Below, one piece after another: positions 39,384 to 46,689 of a DNA stretch of 64,000 bases. Numbering within the stretch: position 1 is the stretch's first letter; every line of letters begins with the position of its first letter. This stretch comes from Streptomyces olivaceus. Lineage in GTDB: Bacteria > Actinomycetota > Actinomycetes > Streptomycetales > Streptomycetaceae. The notes below the pieces were generated by a model. The model did no database searches. It was not told the DNA's origin and saw only the letters and a list, made by a program, of their open reading frames with translations. The DNA lies in NCBI RefSeq assembly GCF_000721235.1, contig NZ_JOFH01000024.1:1-64000 (forward strand), in the 5' to 3' direction. The position numbers were made by a program, and so were the translations under genes.

Positions 39384-40241
39384 ATGCTGCGCATCGCCGT
39401 CCCCAACAAGGGAGCCCTCTCCGGCCCTGCGGCGGACATGCTGCATGAGGCCGGCTACCAGCAGCGCCGCGAGTCCAAGGAACTGCGGATCGTCGACCCG
39501 GTCAACGAGGTGGAGTTCTTCTACCTCCGCCCCCGGGACATCGCGATCTACGTCTCCTCCGGCAAGCTCGACATCGGCATCACCGGCCGCGACCTGCTGG
39601 TCGACTCCGCCGCCGACGCCGAGGAGATCCTCCCGCTCGGCTTCGCCCGCTCCACCTTCCGCTTCGCCGCCAAGCCGGGCACCGCGCACGGCACCGAGGA
39701 CCTGGGCGGCCGCACCGTCGCCACCTCCTACGAGGGCATCGTCGCGAGCCACCTGGCCGAGAAGAACATCGACGCCTCCGTCGTCCACCTCGACGGCGCC
39801 GTCGAGACCGCCATCGAGCTGGGCGTCGCCGAGGTCATCGCCGACGTCGTCGAGACCGGCACCTCGCTGCGCAACGCGGGCCTGGAGGTCTTCGGCGAGC
39901 CCATCATGAAGTCCGAGGCCGTCGTGGTCCGCCGCTCCGGCGCGGAGCCCGACGCGACCACCGAGCCCAAGGTCCAGCAGTTCCTGCGCCGCCTCCAGGG
40001 CGTCCTGGTCGCCAGGACGTACGTGATGATGGACTACGACTGCCGCGTGGAGCAGCTGGAGAAGGCCGTCGCGCTGACCCCCGGCCTGGAGTCGCCGACC
40101 GTCTCCCCGCTGCACAACGAGGGCTGGGTCGCCGTCCGCGCGATGGTCCCGGCCAAGGAGGCCCAGCGGATCATGGACGACCTGTACGAGATCGGCGCCC
40201 GGGCCATCCTGACCACGGCCATCCACGCCTGCCGGCTCTGA
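39384..40241 (+). CDS. hisG: ATP phosphoribosyltransferase, long form
   Basis: 285 residues, the long HisG type with a C-terminal ACT-like regulatory domain (about 215-285) that binds histidine, so no HisZ partner is needed. Catalytic-domain motifs are MLRIAVPNKGALS at the start, DIGITGRDLL near 69 and the PRPP loop VIADVVETGTSLR near 150. It commits ATP and PRPP to histidine synthesis. ATG at 39384 gives the family start; the frame from 39333 adds 17 Pro-rich residues of the intergenic gap. A direct repeat of its last codons follows the stop. Confidence 0.95.
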   Translation: MLRIAVPNKGALSGPAADMLHEAGYQQRRESKELRIVDPVNEVEFFYLRPRDIAIYVSSGKLDIGITGRDLLVDSAADAEEILPLGFARSTFRFAAKPGTAHGTEDLGGRTVATSYEGIVASHLAEKNIDASVVHLDGAVETAIELGVAEVIADVVETGTSLRNAGLEVFGEPIMKSEAVVVRRSGAEPDATTEPKVQQFLRRLQGVLVARTYVMMDYDCRVEQLEKAVALTPGLESPTVSPLHNEGWVAVRAMVPAKEAQRIMDDLYEIGARAILTTAIHACRL

Positions 40242-40266
40242 CGACCACGGCCATCCACGCCTGCCG
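40211..40266 (+). repeat. Direct duplication of the last hisG codons
   Basis: A 24-base segment (40211-40234) is repeated exactly at 40243-40266, 32 bases on, just past the hisG stop. The copy is outside any gene and looks like a recent local slippage. Confidence 0.85.
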
Positions 40267-40311
40267 CGTCCAAGACGCCGGCCGTACCAGGAGCACCACC
40301 GGAGCCACGCC

Positions 40312-40782
40312 ATGCCCGACACCACGCCGGACGACCTGCCAGCCCTGCCCGTCACCTTCCGGCCGGGCCGCACCCGCGCCGTCCTGATCGTCCTCGCCGT
40401 CCTCACCTTCGCGACCATCGCGGCGGTCGGGATGCTGCTGGGCGGCCTCGGCGCGGGGGAGCGCCTCAGCTTCGTGCTGACCGCGCTCCTGCTGGCCGGC
40501 GTACTGCTCCTGCTCGCCCGCCCCCACCTCGCCGCCGACGACGACGGCCTCACCGTCGTCAACCTGACGGCCAAACGGCACCTGGCCTGGCCCGAGATCC
40601 TCCGGGTCAACCTCCGGCACGGCGACCCCTGGGTGTTCCTCGACCTCAGCGACGGCACCAGCCTGCCCGCGCTCGGCATCCAGCCGGGCATCGCCAGGCA
40701 GCGCGCCATCGCCGACGCCCGTGCCCTGCGCGCCCTCGTGGAGGCCCGTTCCGGCGCCCTCCCCGAGGGACCGCGTGACTGA
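40312..40782 (+). CDS. Membrane-anchored PH-domain-like protein
   Basis: 156 residues. Two hydrophobic segments (about 23-45 and 53-70) are followed by a soluble domain that begins with DDDGLTVVNLTAKRHLAWPEI, the pattern of bacterial PH-like (bPH6-type) domains. The C-terminal helix is rich in Ala and Arg. The function is unknown; the layout suggests a membrane-bound scaffold. ATG at 40312 follows AGGAGC. It lies 70 bp after hisG and may belong to the same transcript. In Streptomyces such a gene regularly follows hisG, as I recall. Confidence 0.8.
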   Translation: MPDTTPDDLPALPVTFRPGRTRAVLIVLAVLTFATIAAVGMLLGGLGAGERLSFVLTALLLAGVLLLLARPHLAADDDGLTVVNLTAKRHLAWPEILRVNLRHGDPWVFLDLSDGTSLPALGIQPGIARQRAIADARALRALVEARSGALPEGPRD

Positions 40783-40823
40783 CGCGGGGCCGCCGCCCCT
40801 GCCGCGGGCCCCCTTTTCGTGAT

Positions 40824-40986
40824 TAATCTGGGAACAGGGACGCGGCCCTCGCGTCCCCGCCCCTGTCGCTCCGCCCGGTGCGCGGGGGTTCCTGCTACCC
40901 GAGGAGTGACTCCCTCCGGCGATGGACGGACCGTCCTGCAGTATCTGCGCCGCCCCCTGCTGTGACCTCCCACAGGCGGCGGCATC
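40824..40986 (+). promoter_or_regulatory. Probable promoter and structured 5' leader of the CNNM pair
   Basis: A TAATCT -10-like box (40824-40829) lies upstream of a leader of about 150 bases. GGGACGCG (40837-40844) and CGCGTCCC (40850-40857) form an 8-bp stem with a 5-base loop, and ACAGGG/CCCTGT can close an outer stem around it (40835-40866). The downstream part contains a GC-rich stretch ending before the ATG at 40987. I do not recognise a known riboswitch, and the conserved M-box boxes are absent. Confidence 0.4.
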
Positions 40987-42318
40987 ATGACCACCCCCCT
41001 GCTGCTCCTGGCAGCCGCGCTCCTGCTGATCCTCGCCAACGGCTTCTTCGTCGCGGCCGAGTTCGGCCTGGTGACCGTCGAACGGGCGGACGCCGAGCGG
41101 GCCGCCGCCGACGGCGACCGGCGCGCGCACCGCGTCGTCGAGTCGCTCAAGGAGCTGTCCTTCCAGCTCTCCGGCACCCAGCTCGGCATCACCATCACCT
41201 CCCTCGTCGTCGGCATGCTCGCCGAACCGGCCCTCGCCCAGCTCCTGGACGGCCCGTTCACGGCGGCCGGCCTTCCCGACGGAGCCGTCCCCGGCGTGTC
41301 CGTCGTCGTCGGCATGCTGCTGGCCTCCGCTGTGCAGATGGTGATCGGCGAACTGGTGCCCAAGAACTGGGCGGTGTCCAAGCCGCTCCAGGTCGCCCGC
41401 TTCGTCGCCGGCCCGCAGCACGCCTTCGCCCGCCTCTTCCACCCGGTGATCGCCGCGCTCAACGCCGTGGCCAACCGCCTGGTCCGCGCGCTCGGCATCG
41501 AACCCGCCGAGGAACTGGCCTCCGCCCGCACCCCGGGCGAACTGGTCTCCCTGGCGCGGCACTCCGCCCGGGCCGGCGCCCTGGAACAGGACACCGCCGA
41601 CCTCTTCGTACGGACCCTGTCGCTCGGCGACCTGACCGCGCAGCACGTCATGACCCCGCGCGTGAAGGTCAGCGCCCTGCACTCCTCGGCCACCGCCGAG
41701 GACGTCGTCAACCTGACCCGCGCCACGGGGCTGTCCCGCTTCCCCGTCTACCGGGAGAAGATCGACGAGATCGTCGGCATGGTCCACCTCAAGGACGCCC
41801 TCGCGGTCCCCGTGCACGACCGGCTGCGCACCCCCGCCGGCCGCATCGCCCGCCCCGCGCTGCTCGTCCCCGAGACCCTGCCCGTACGGCCGCTGCTCAC
41901 CCGCCTGCGCAGCGAGCAGCCCATCGCGGTCGTGGTCGACGAGTACGGCGGCACGGCCGGCGTCGTCACCCTGGAGGACATCGTCGAGGAACTCGTCGGC
42001 GAGGTCCGCGACGAGCACGACGGCCTGGACGCGCCCGAACTGGCCCCCGCCCCGCCCGAGGACGGCCGGCCCGCCTGGGACGTGGACGGCAGCTGCCGCG
42101 TCGACGCCCTGCGCCGGGTCGGCCTCCAGGCCCCCGAGGGACCGTACGAGACGGTGGCCGGGCTCGTCGCCGACCTGCTCGGCCGCATCCCGGCCGTCGG
42201 CGACCGGGCGGAACTGCCCGGCTGGCGGCTCTCCGTCCGCCAGGTCGGCCACTACCGCGCCGAACGGATACGGCTGGTGCGCACCGCGCCGGTCCAGGTA
42301 CTGGAGGCCGCCCGGTGA
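40987..42318 (+). CDS. CNNM/CorC (HlyC)-family membrane protein with CBS pair
   Basis: 443 residues. The DUF21/CNNM membrane domain (about 1-190) starts with LLLILANGFFVAAEF and has GELVPKNWA near 120. A CBS pair follows (about 215-335), and a CorC_HlyC C-terminal domain (about 350-435) contains WDVDGSCRVDALRR. Family members are linked to Mg or Co efflux and Mg homeostasis. It overlaps the next, related gene by 4 bp (GTGA), an arrangement common in actinobacteria that suggests a heteromeric pair. ATG at 40987 follows a GGCGGC site and gives a hydrophobic first segment. Confidence 0.9.
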   Translation: MTTPLLLLAAALLLILANGFFVAAEFGLVTVERADAERAAADGDRRAHRVVESLKELSFQLSGTQLGITITSLVVGMLAEPALAQLLDGPFTAAGLPDGAVPGVSVVVGMLLASAVQMVIGELVPKNWAVSKPLQVARFVAGPQHAFARLFHPVIAALNAVANRLVRALGIEPAEELASARTPGELVSLARHSARAGALEQDTADLFVRTLSLGDLTAQHVMTPRVKVSALHSSATAEDVVNLTRATGLSRFPVYREKIDEIVGMVHLKDALAVPVHDRLRTPAGRIARPALLVPETLPVRPLLTRLRSEQPIAVVVDEYGGTAGVVTLEDIVEELVGEVRDEHDGLDAPELAPAPPEDGRPAWDVDGSCRVDALRRVGLQAPEGPYETVAGLVADLLGRIPAVGDRAELPGWRLSVRQVGHYRAERIRLVRTAPVQVLEAAR

Positions 42319-43355
42319 GCAGCGTCCTGCAACTCCTCTTCGCCGGCCTGCTCGTCCTGGCCAACGGCTTCTTCGTCGGTGCCGAGTTCGCCCTCGTCTC
42401 CGTCCGCCGCAGCCAGATCGAACCGCTCGGCACCGCCCGCGCCCGCCAGGTGCTCCACGGCCTGGAACGGCTGCCGCAGATGATGGCCGCCGCCCAGTTC
42501 GGCATCACCGTCTGCTCGCTCACCCTCGGCGCGGTCGCCGAGCCGACCGTCGCCCACCTGCTGGAGCCGGTCTTCGAGTGGATCCACCTGCCGCACGGCA
42601 TGATCCACCCGCTCGGCTACGTGATCGCGCTGGCCGCCGTGGTCTTCTGCCACCTCGTCATCGGCGAGATGGTCCCGAAGAACCTCGCGATGGCCGCCCC
42701 CGAGAAGGTCGCGCTGTGGCTCAGCCCCGGCCTGGTCGCCTTCGCCCGCCTGTGCCGGCCGATCACCGTCGCCCTGGGCGCCTGCGCGCAGGGCATCCTG
42801 CGGCTCTTCCGCGTCGAGCCCAAGGACGAGGTCGAGGCCGTCTTCACCAGCGAGCAGCTCAACCGCCTGGTGGAGGACGCCGGCCAGGCCGGACTGCTCG
42901 ACCCGGAGGAGCAGGAGCGCCTGGAGGACGCCCTGGAACTGGGCTCCCGCCCGGTCACGGACGTGCTCCTCGGGCGCGAGTCGCTGGTGACCGTCAGTCC
43001 CGCGGTCACCCCGGGGGAGATCGTCGAGCTCACCGCCCGCACCGGGTACTCGCGCTTCCCGGTCGCGGCGGAGCAGGGCGCCTTCATGGGGTACCTGCAC
43101 GTCAAGGACGTCCTCGACGTGGAGGAGTCCGACCGGGCCGTCCCCCAGCACCTGTGGCGCCCGATGCCGACCCTGCGCCCCGAACTCCCCCTGGACGACG
43201 CCCTGACGGTCATGCGCCGCGCCGCCACGCACCTCGCCCAGGTCACGGACCCGGCCGGCAAGGTACTCGGCCTGGTCGCCCTGGAGGACGTACTGGAACT
43301 ACTGGTGGGCGAGGTCAGGGACCCGGCCCACAGAGAGGTCACCCTGGCGACGTGA
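42315..43355 (+). CDS. CNNM-family membrane protein with CBS pair, no CorC_HlyC domain
   Basis: 346 residues, starting at GTG 42315 inside the stop of its paralogue. The membrane domain (about 1-190: LLVLANGFFVGAEFALV, then GEMVPKNLA) and CBS pair (about 210-335) are clearly related to the upstream protein, but the C-terminal CorC_HlyC domain is missing. The protein ends shortly after DVLELLVGEVRDPAH. It probably works with the longer partner in Mg/Co handling; substrate direction cannot be read from sequence. The frame continues far upstream, but that part is the shadow of the first CNNM gene. Confidence 0.9.
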   Translation: MSSVLQLLFAGLLVLANGFFVGAEFALVSVRRSQIEPLGTARARQVLHGLERLPQMMAAAQFGITVCSLTLGAVAEPTVAHLLEPVFEWIHLPHGMIHPLGYVIALAAVVFCHLVIGEMVPKNLAMAAPEKVALWLSPGLVAFARLCRPITVALGACAQGILRLFRVEPKDEVEAVFTSEQLNRLVEDAGQAGLLDPEEQERLEDALELGSRPVTDVLLGRESLVTVSPAVTPGEIVELTARTGYSRFPVAAEQGAFMGYLHVKDVLDVEESDRAVPQHLWRPMPTLRPELPLDDALTVMRRAATHLAQVTDPAGKVLGLVALEDVLELLVGEVRDPAHREVTLAT

Positions 43356-43379
43356 CCCCCGCCGCCGCTGCGGGCAGTC

Positions 43380-43397
43380 GTGCCGCTGGGGCGGCAC
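43380..43397. terminator. Probable terminator hairpin after the CNNM pair
   Basis: GTGCCGC and GCGGCAC form a perfect 7-bp stem with a 4-base loop, 25 bases after the CNNM stop and between convergent genes. There is no U tract. Confidence 0.45.
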
Positions 43398-43515
43398 GGG
43401 TGGGCGCAGCGGCACCCCGGCAGCGCCGGGCCCCCGCCCCCCCCCGCAACGCCGAACGCCCCGTCAACACCGGGCACGCCACCCACCCCCAACCCGCAGC
43501 ACCGCCCCGCACACC

Positions 43516-45369
43516 TCACACCCCCGGAGTTTCCCCCGGCCCCCGCCCCGACAGCACCTCCCCATACGCCTGCATCAAGTCCGGCAACCGCAACGTCGCC
43601 AGGTCGTCCCGGGTCAACGCCCCCGGCAACACCGACAACCGCAGATCCCGGTACGCACAGCTCTTCTCGTACAGCGTCCGCAGGAACCGCCCGTTCCCCA
43701 ACTCGTCGATCCACCCCTGGTCCACCACGTGCCCGGCGACGGACCGCAGCTCGTCCAGCGCCTCCTCGTCCCACACGTCCCCGTTCTCCGCCGCGAGCAC
43801 CTCCCCGATCGACGTCAGCTCCAGCGGCCGGTACGACGGGAAGTCCACCCGCGTCGTGAAGCGCGAGGAGAGGCCGGGGTTGGCGCCCAGCAGCCGGTCC
43901 ATGCCCTCCGGATAGCCGGCCAGGATCACCACCAGGTGGTCGCGGTTGTCCTCGGCCCGCTTCAGCAGCACCTGCAGCGCCTCGTCGCCGTACGCGTCGC
44001 CCTTGCCGTACCCGGAGTTGGACAGCGAGTAGGCCTCGTCGACGAAGAGGACGCCGCCGAGCGCGGAGTCGATCAGCTCGTTCGCCTTGACGGCGGTCTG
44101 GCCGAGGTACTCGCCGACCAGGTCGGCCCGCTGCGCCTCCACCAGGTGGTCGCCGCCGAGCAGGCCGAGGGCGTAGAAGACGCGGCCGAGGATACGGGCC
44201 ACGGTGGTCTTGCCCGTGCCGGAGGGGCCGGAGAAGACGAAGTGACGTTTGGGCGGCCGGACCGGCAGCCCCTGCCCGGCCCGCAGGCGGGCCATGTTCA
44301 ACTGCGCCGACAGCGCCTTGACCTGGCGTTTCACCGGCTCCAGGCCCACCATCCGCTCCAGCTCGGAGAGCGCCTCCTCCAGTAACGCCGGGTCCGTGGG
44401 CCCGCTGGGCAGGGACGGGTCGGATCCGTCCGCCTTCTCGCGCACCGGCGGCCCGGCGAACGAGGGCAGCGGGGGCAACGGGGGCTCGGGAGCGGAGAGT
44501 TTGAGGTCGCGCTCCTCGGTGCCGAAGAGCGGGTCGAGTCCGTCCGGGCCGTCCGCCGCGGCGCCGGTCCCGGCGAGCCCCGCGAGGTCCACGGCGTCGT
44601 CGTAGCCGTCGCCCTCGGCGATCGCCGCCAGCCGGGCAGAGGTGTCCATGAAGGCCGGGTCGACCCGGTGGACGGCCCGGTACAGCGGGAGCGCCGCGGC
44701 GCTGCGGCCCGTGCCCTCGTGGGCCCGTGCCAGCCAGTAGCGCAGCTCCTTGCGCTGCGGCTGCTCGCTCCGGCACCGCATGAGGGCCGCCGACAGCAGC
44801 GGCTCGGCCTGCCCGTACATCTCCAGGCGGACCCGGGCCATGCCGCTGAACAGGCCGGCCTCGATGCCGAGCAGCGGGTCGCCGAGGAGCGGATCGGTGT
44901 GCCGGACGAGCTGCTCCCAGTCCTTGACGAGGTAGGCGCGGCAGGCGTGCAGGAAGCGGACCTGTGGGTCGGTGTCCACGGGCGGCAGCCCGGCCAGGGC
45001 CCGGTCCAGCTCCGGGACGTGGCGGCCGTCCAGCCAGTGGGAGGCGTGGGCCAGCAGCAGGTCGCGGGGGCTCTCCAGGACGGGTTGCACCCACCAGCCG
45101 AGCCAATACCAGGAGTTGAGCGTGCGGCGGTGGCGGGCGCGCTGTTCGCCGAAGCGGTCGCGGTTGCGGAACATCTTCAGCAGCGCGTTGGCGGTGTCGA
45201 CGCGCAGCGCGTGCAGTCCCAGCCAGCCGTCGGCCATCCCGGGGTCCATCCGCACCGCGGCCCTGAACTCCTCCTCCGCCTGCGGGTAGGCCCCCACGGT
45301 GTAGGCGTCCACGCCGCGCAGCCAGGCGAGTTCGGCCGGGGACTGTAGGCCCTGCGTGCCGAAGTCCAT
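43516..45369 (-). CDS. EccA-like (CbxX/CfqX) AAA+ ATPase with N-terminal repeat domain
   Basis: 617 residues from the ATG at 45369, which follows a GGGGGACC ribosome site; the frame extends 32 codons further without one. The N-terminal 280 residues are TPR-like helices, as in type VII secretion EccA proteins. A Pro/Ser-rich linker (about 285-340) leads to one AAA+ domain: Walker A GPSGTGKT near 390, Walker B VLFVDEAYSL near 455, and the sensor Arg in SSRF near 520. No other ESX/T7SS gene is visible nearby, so this is an orphan, as also in S. coelicolor as I recall. Substrate unknown. It converges on the CNNM pair. Confidence 0.85.
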   Translation of the reverse strand: MDFGTQGLQSPAELAWLRGVDAYTVGAYPQAEEEFRAAVRMDPGMADGWLGLHALRVDTANALLKMFRNRDRFGEQRARHRRTLNSWYWLGWWVQPVLESPRDLLLAHASHWLDGRHVPELDRALAGLPPVDTDPQVRFLHACRAYLVKDWEQLVRHTDPLLGDPLLGIEAGLFSGMARVRLEMYGQAEPLLSAALMRCRSEQPQRKELRYWLARAHEGTGRSAAALPLYRAVHRVDPAFMDTSARLAAIAEGDGYDDAVDLAGLAGTGAAADGPDGLDPLFGTEERDLKLSAPEPPLPPLPSFAGPPVREKADGSDPSLPSGPTDPALLEEALSELERMVGLEPVKRQVKALSAQLNMARLRAGQGLPVRPPKRHFVFSGPSGTGKTTVARILGRVFYALGLLGGDHLVEAQRADLVGEYLGQTAVKANELIDSALGGVLFVDEAYSLSNSGYGKGDAYGDEALQVLLKRAEDNRDHLVVILAGYPEGMDRLLGANPGLSSRFTTRVDFPSYRPLELTSIGEVLAAENGDVWDEEALDELRSVAGHVVDQGWIDELGNGRFLRTLYEKSCAYRDLRLSVLPGALTRDDLATLRLPDLMQAYGEVLSGRGPGETPGV

Positions 45370-45800
45370 CAGGTCCCCCACGTACCGTGCCCCCGTCGGT
45401 ATGCCGCCGAGCCGCTGCCCGTCGGCCGCCTCGGTCAACGGCGGTACCGTGGACCGGAGTTGCAAGGTGCGCGCGGCAACCGCCCGTAGGTCGCACCGAG
45501 GGCATCGTACCTGCGGCGGTCTGTCCTGCCGAAGGGGCGGGGAGTGGCCGTTCCACGAGGTGGGAGCAGTGGGGGCGCACGAAGGCGCGGTGACCGAGGG
45601 TGAGCGTCCGGCGCCGTGGAGCTGCCGGAAAACCGGCTCGGGGCAGAACGAAGCCCCCGATCACGGGGGAACAACCGGGGGCTTCGTGTCTGCGGGCGGC
45701 GTCGAACTGCCGCACCATCAGAACGTAAGACCTGTACGGGCCTTGGGTCAAGCGAAGTCGGGGCAGGTCGACCGGTCGCCGGCCCGCGATCTTCACGAGT
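45370..45800. other. Intergenic region with one strong hairpin
   Basis: 431 bases separate the EccA-like gene from the kinase-like gene, both on the minus strand. It holds the hairpin at 45649-45686 and, between it and 45800, a less GC-rich stretch (45715-45800). No frame in it has a convincing ribosome site. A promoter for the EccA-like gene is expected near 45400-45600, but I see no clear consensus. Confidence 0.5.
45649..45686. terminator. Strong inverted repeat, probable terminator of the kinase-like gene
   Basis: CGAAGCCCCCG (45649-45659) pairs with its exact complement (45676-45686) around a 16-base loop. The loop also contains a CGGGGG run that could pair with the left arm instead, so two folds compete. 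It lies 115 bases downstream of the minus-strand kinase-like gene. Confidence 0.5.
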
Positions 45801-46559
45801 TCAACACATTGCGGAAGGTCCGTCACCCAGCGTGAGGAAGTGGGCTTCGGATGCGGTTCCCGCGGGTCCCGGCAGCACCTCGTACCCCTCATTTCTCTGC
45901 CGTACCAGAAGGTGTGCGAAGGGGCGCGAGGGATCTTCGGCGAAGTGCCGGCGCTCGGCCGGGATCCAGCCGTCCCAGAACCCCCGTTGCTCCGCTCCGT
46001 CGCGCGCCCGCCCCCGCGCCCACGACGTCTCGCGCGGCAGATCCATCCAGAACAGCCGTGCCAGGTACGGGCGCAGCGCCGCGCGTCCCGCGCCCACGCC
46101 CTCAAGGAGGATCACCGGCGCGGGCGCCAGCGCACGCGGCGGTCCGAAGCAGCGGGCCCGCCAGTCGTAGGGGGTGTGGTGTGCGGTGTCGCCGCGCCGC
46201 AGCGGGTCGATCACCTGGTCGAGCAGCCGCCCGGTCCAGTCGAACAGCTGGTCGTGACTGGCGACGTCGTCGAGGTGCAGCACCGGCACACCGCCGAGAC
46301 GGGCCGCCAGCACCCCCGCGAACGTGGACTTCCCGGAGCCGGCGTGCCCGTCGACCCCGATCAGGCGCACGGGGCCGCAGGACGGGGGGAGCCGGCGGAG
46401 CCGGTCGGCGAGGTCGGGGATGTCGGGGATGGCGGGTCCTGTGCGGCGGAGAGGGACAGCGGGGTGCGCCCCGCACTCTAACTCTCGTTGCCCCCCTGCT
46501 TCCCCCCGCTTCCTCCCACCGATCGCCTGCGCGCGCCCGGGGATGCCGCAGGCCGTCAT
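45801..46559 (-). CDS. Uridine kinase-like P-loop protein
   Basis: About 252 residues if it begins at the ATG at 46559. Walker A GHAGSGKST lies near 72, and the order VLHLDDVASHDQLFDW, TPYDWRARCF, VILLEGVGAGR fits the uridine kinase/phosphoribulokinase-like P-loop family. Such proteins phosphorylate nucleosides or related small molecules. The first 45 residues are Arg/Gly-rich and unlike a kinase, so the true start may be a rarer codon; none between this ATG and the P-loop is convincing. It diverges from the C39-like peptidase. A strong hairpin lies downstream. Confidence 0.72.
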   Translation of the reverse strand: MTACGIPGRAQAIGGRKRGEAGGQRELECGAHPAVPLRRTGPAIPDIPDLADRLRRLPPSCGPVRLIGVDGHAGSGKSTFAGVLAARLGGVPVLHLDDVASHDQLFDWTGRLLDQVIDPLRRGDTAHHTPYDWRARCFGPPRALAPAPVILLEGVGAGRAALRPYLARLFWMDLPRETSWARGRARDGAEQRGFWDGWIPAERRHFAEDPSRPFAHLLVRQRNEGYEVLPGPAGTASEAHFLTLGDGPSAMC

Positions 46560-46560
46560 C

Positions 46561-46576
46561 AATGGTCGACACCAAT
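46561..46576. promoter_or_regulatory. DasR-box-like site
   Basis: AATGGTCGACACCAAT has the TGGT-N4-ACCA core and matches 12 of 16 positions of the DasR consensus ACTGGTCTAGACCAGT. It lies between the divergent kinase-like and peptidase genes, about 115 bases before the peptidase start. One weak site alone is not proof of control. Confidence 0.3.
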
Positions 46577-46689
46577 GTTCGTGGCGTGGCGCGTGCGGAA
46601 GTGCTGGCAGGAGCCGTCGGCTGCGGCCATAGTGGGCGCACAGCCGTGCAACCGACCCGCCCGCGTCGGAACCCTGGGGGTCTCCCGCC

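Noticed and set aside
40800..40986. M-box (Mg) or Mn riboswitch before the CNNM genes
   Set aside because: The conserved boxes of these riboswitches are not present, so only a generic structured leader is listed.
45600..45740. tRNA-like fold in the gap before the EccA-like gene
   Set aside because: There is no TPsiC-type GTTCGA loop and no acceptor stem; the sequence fits a terminator hairpin better.
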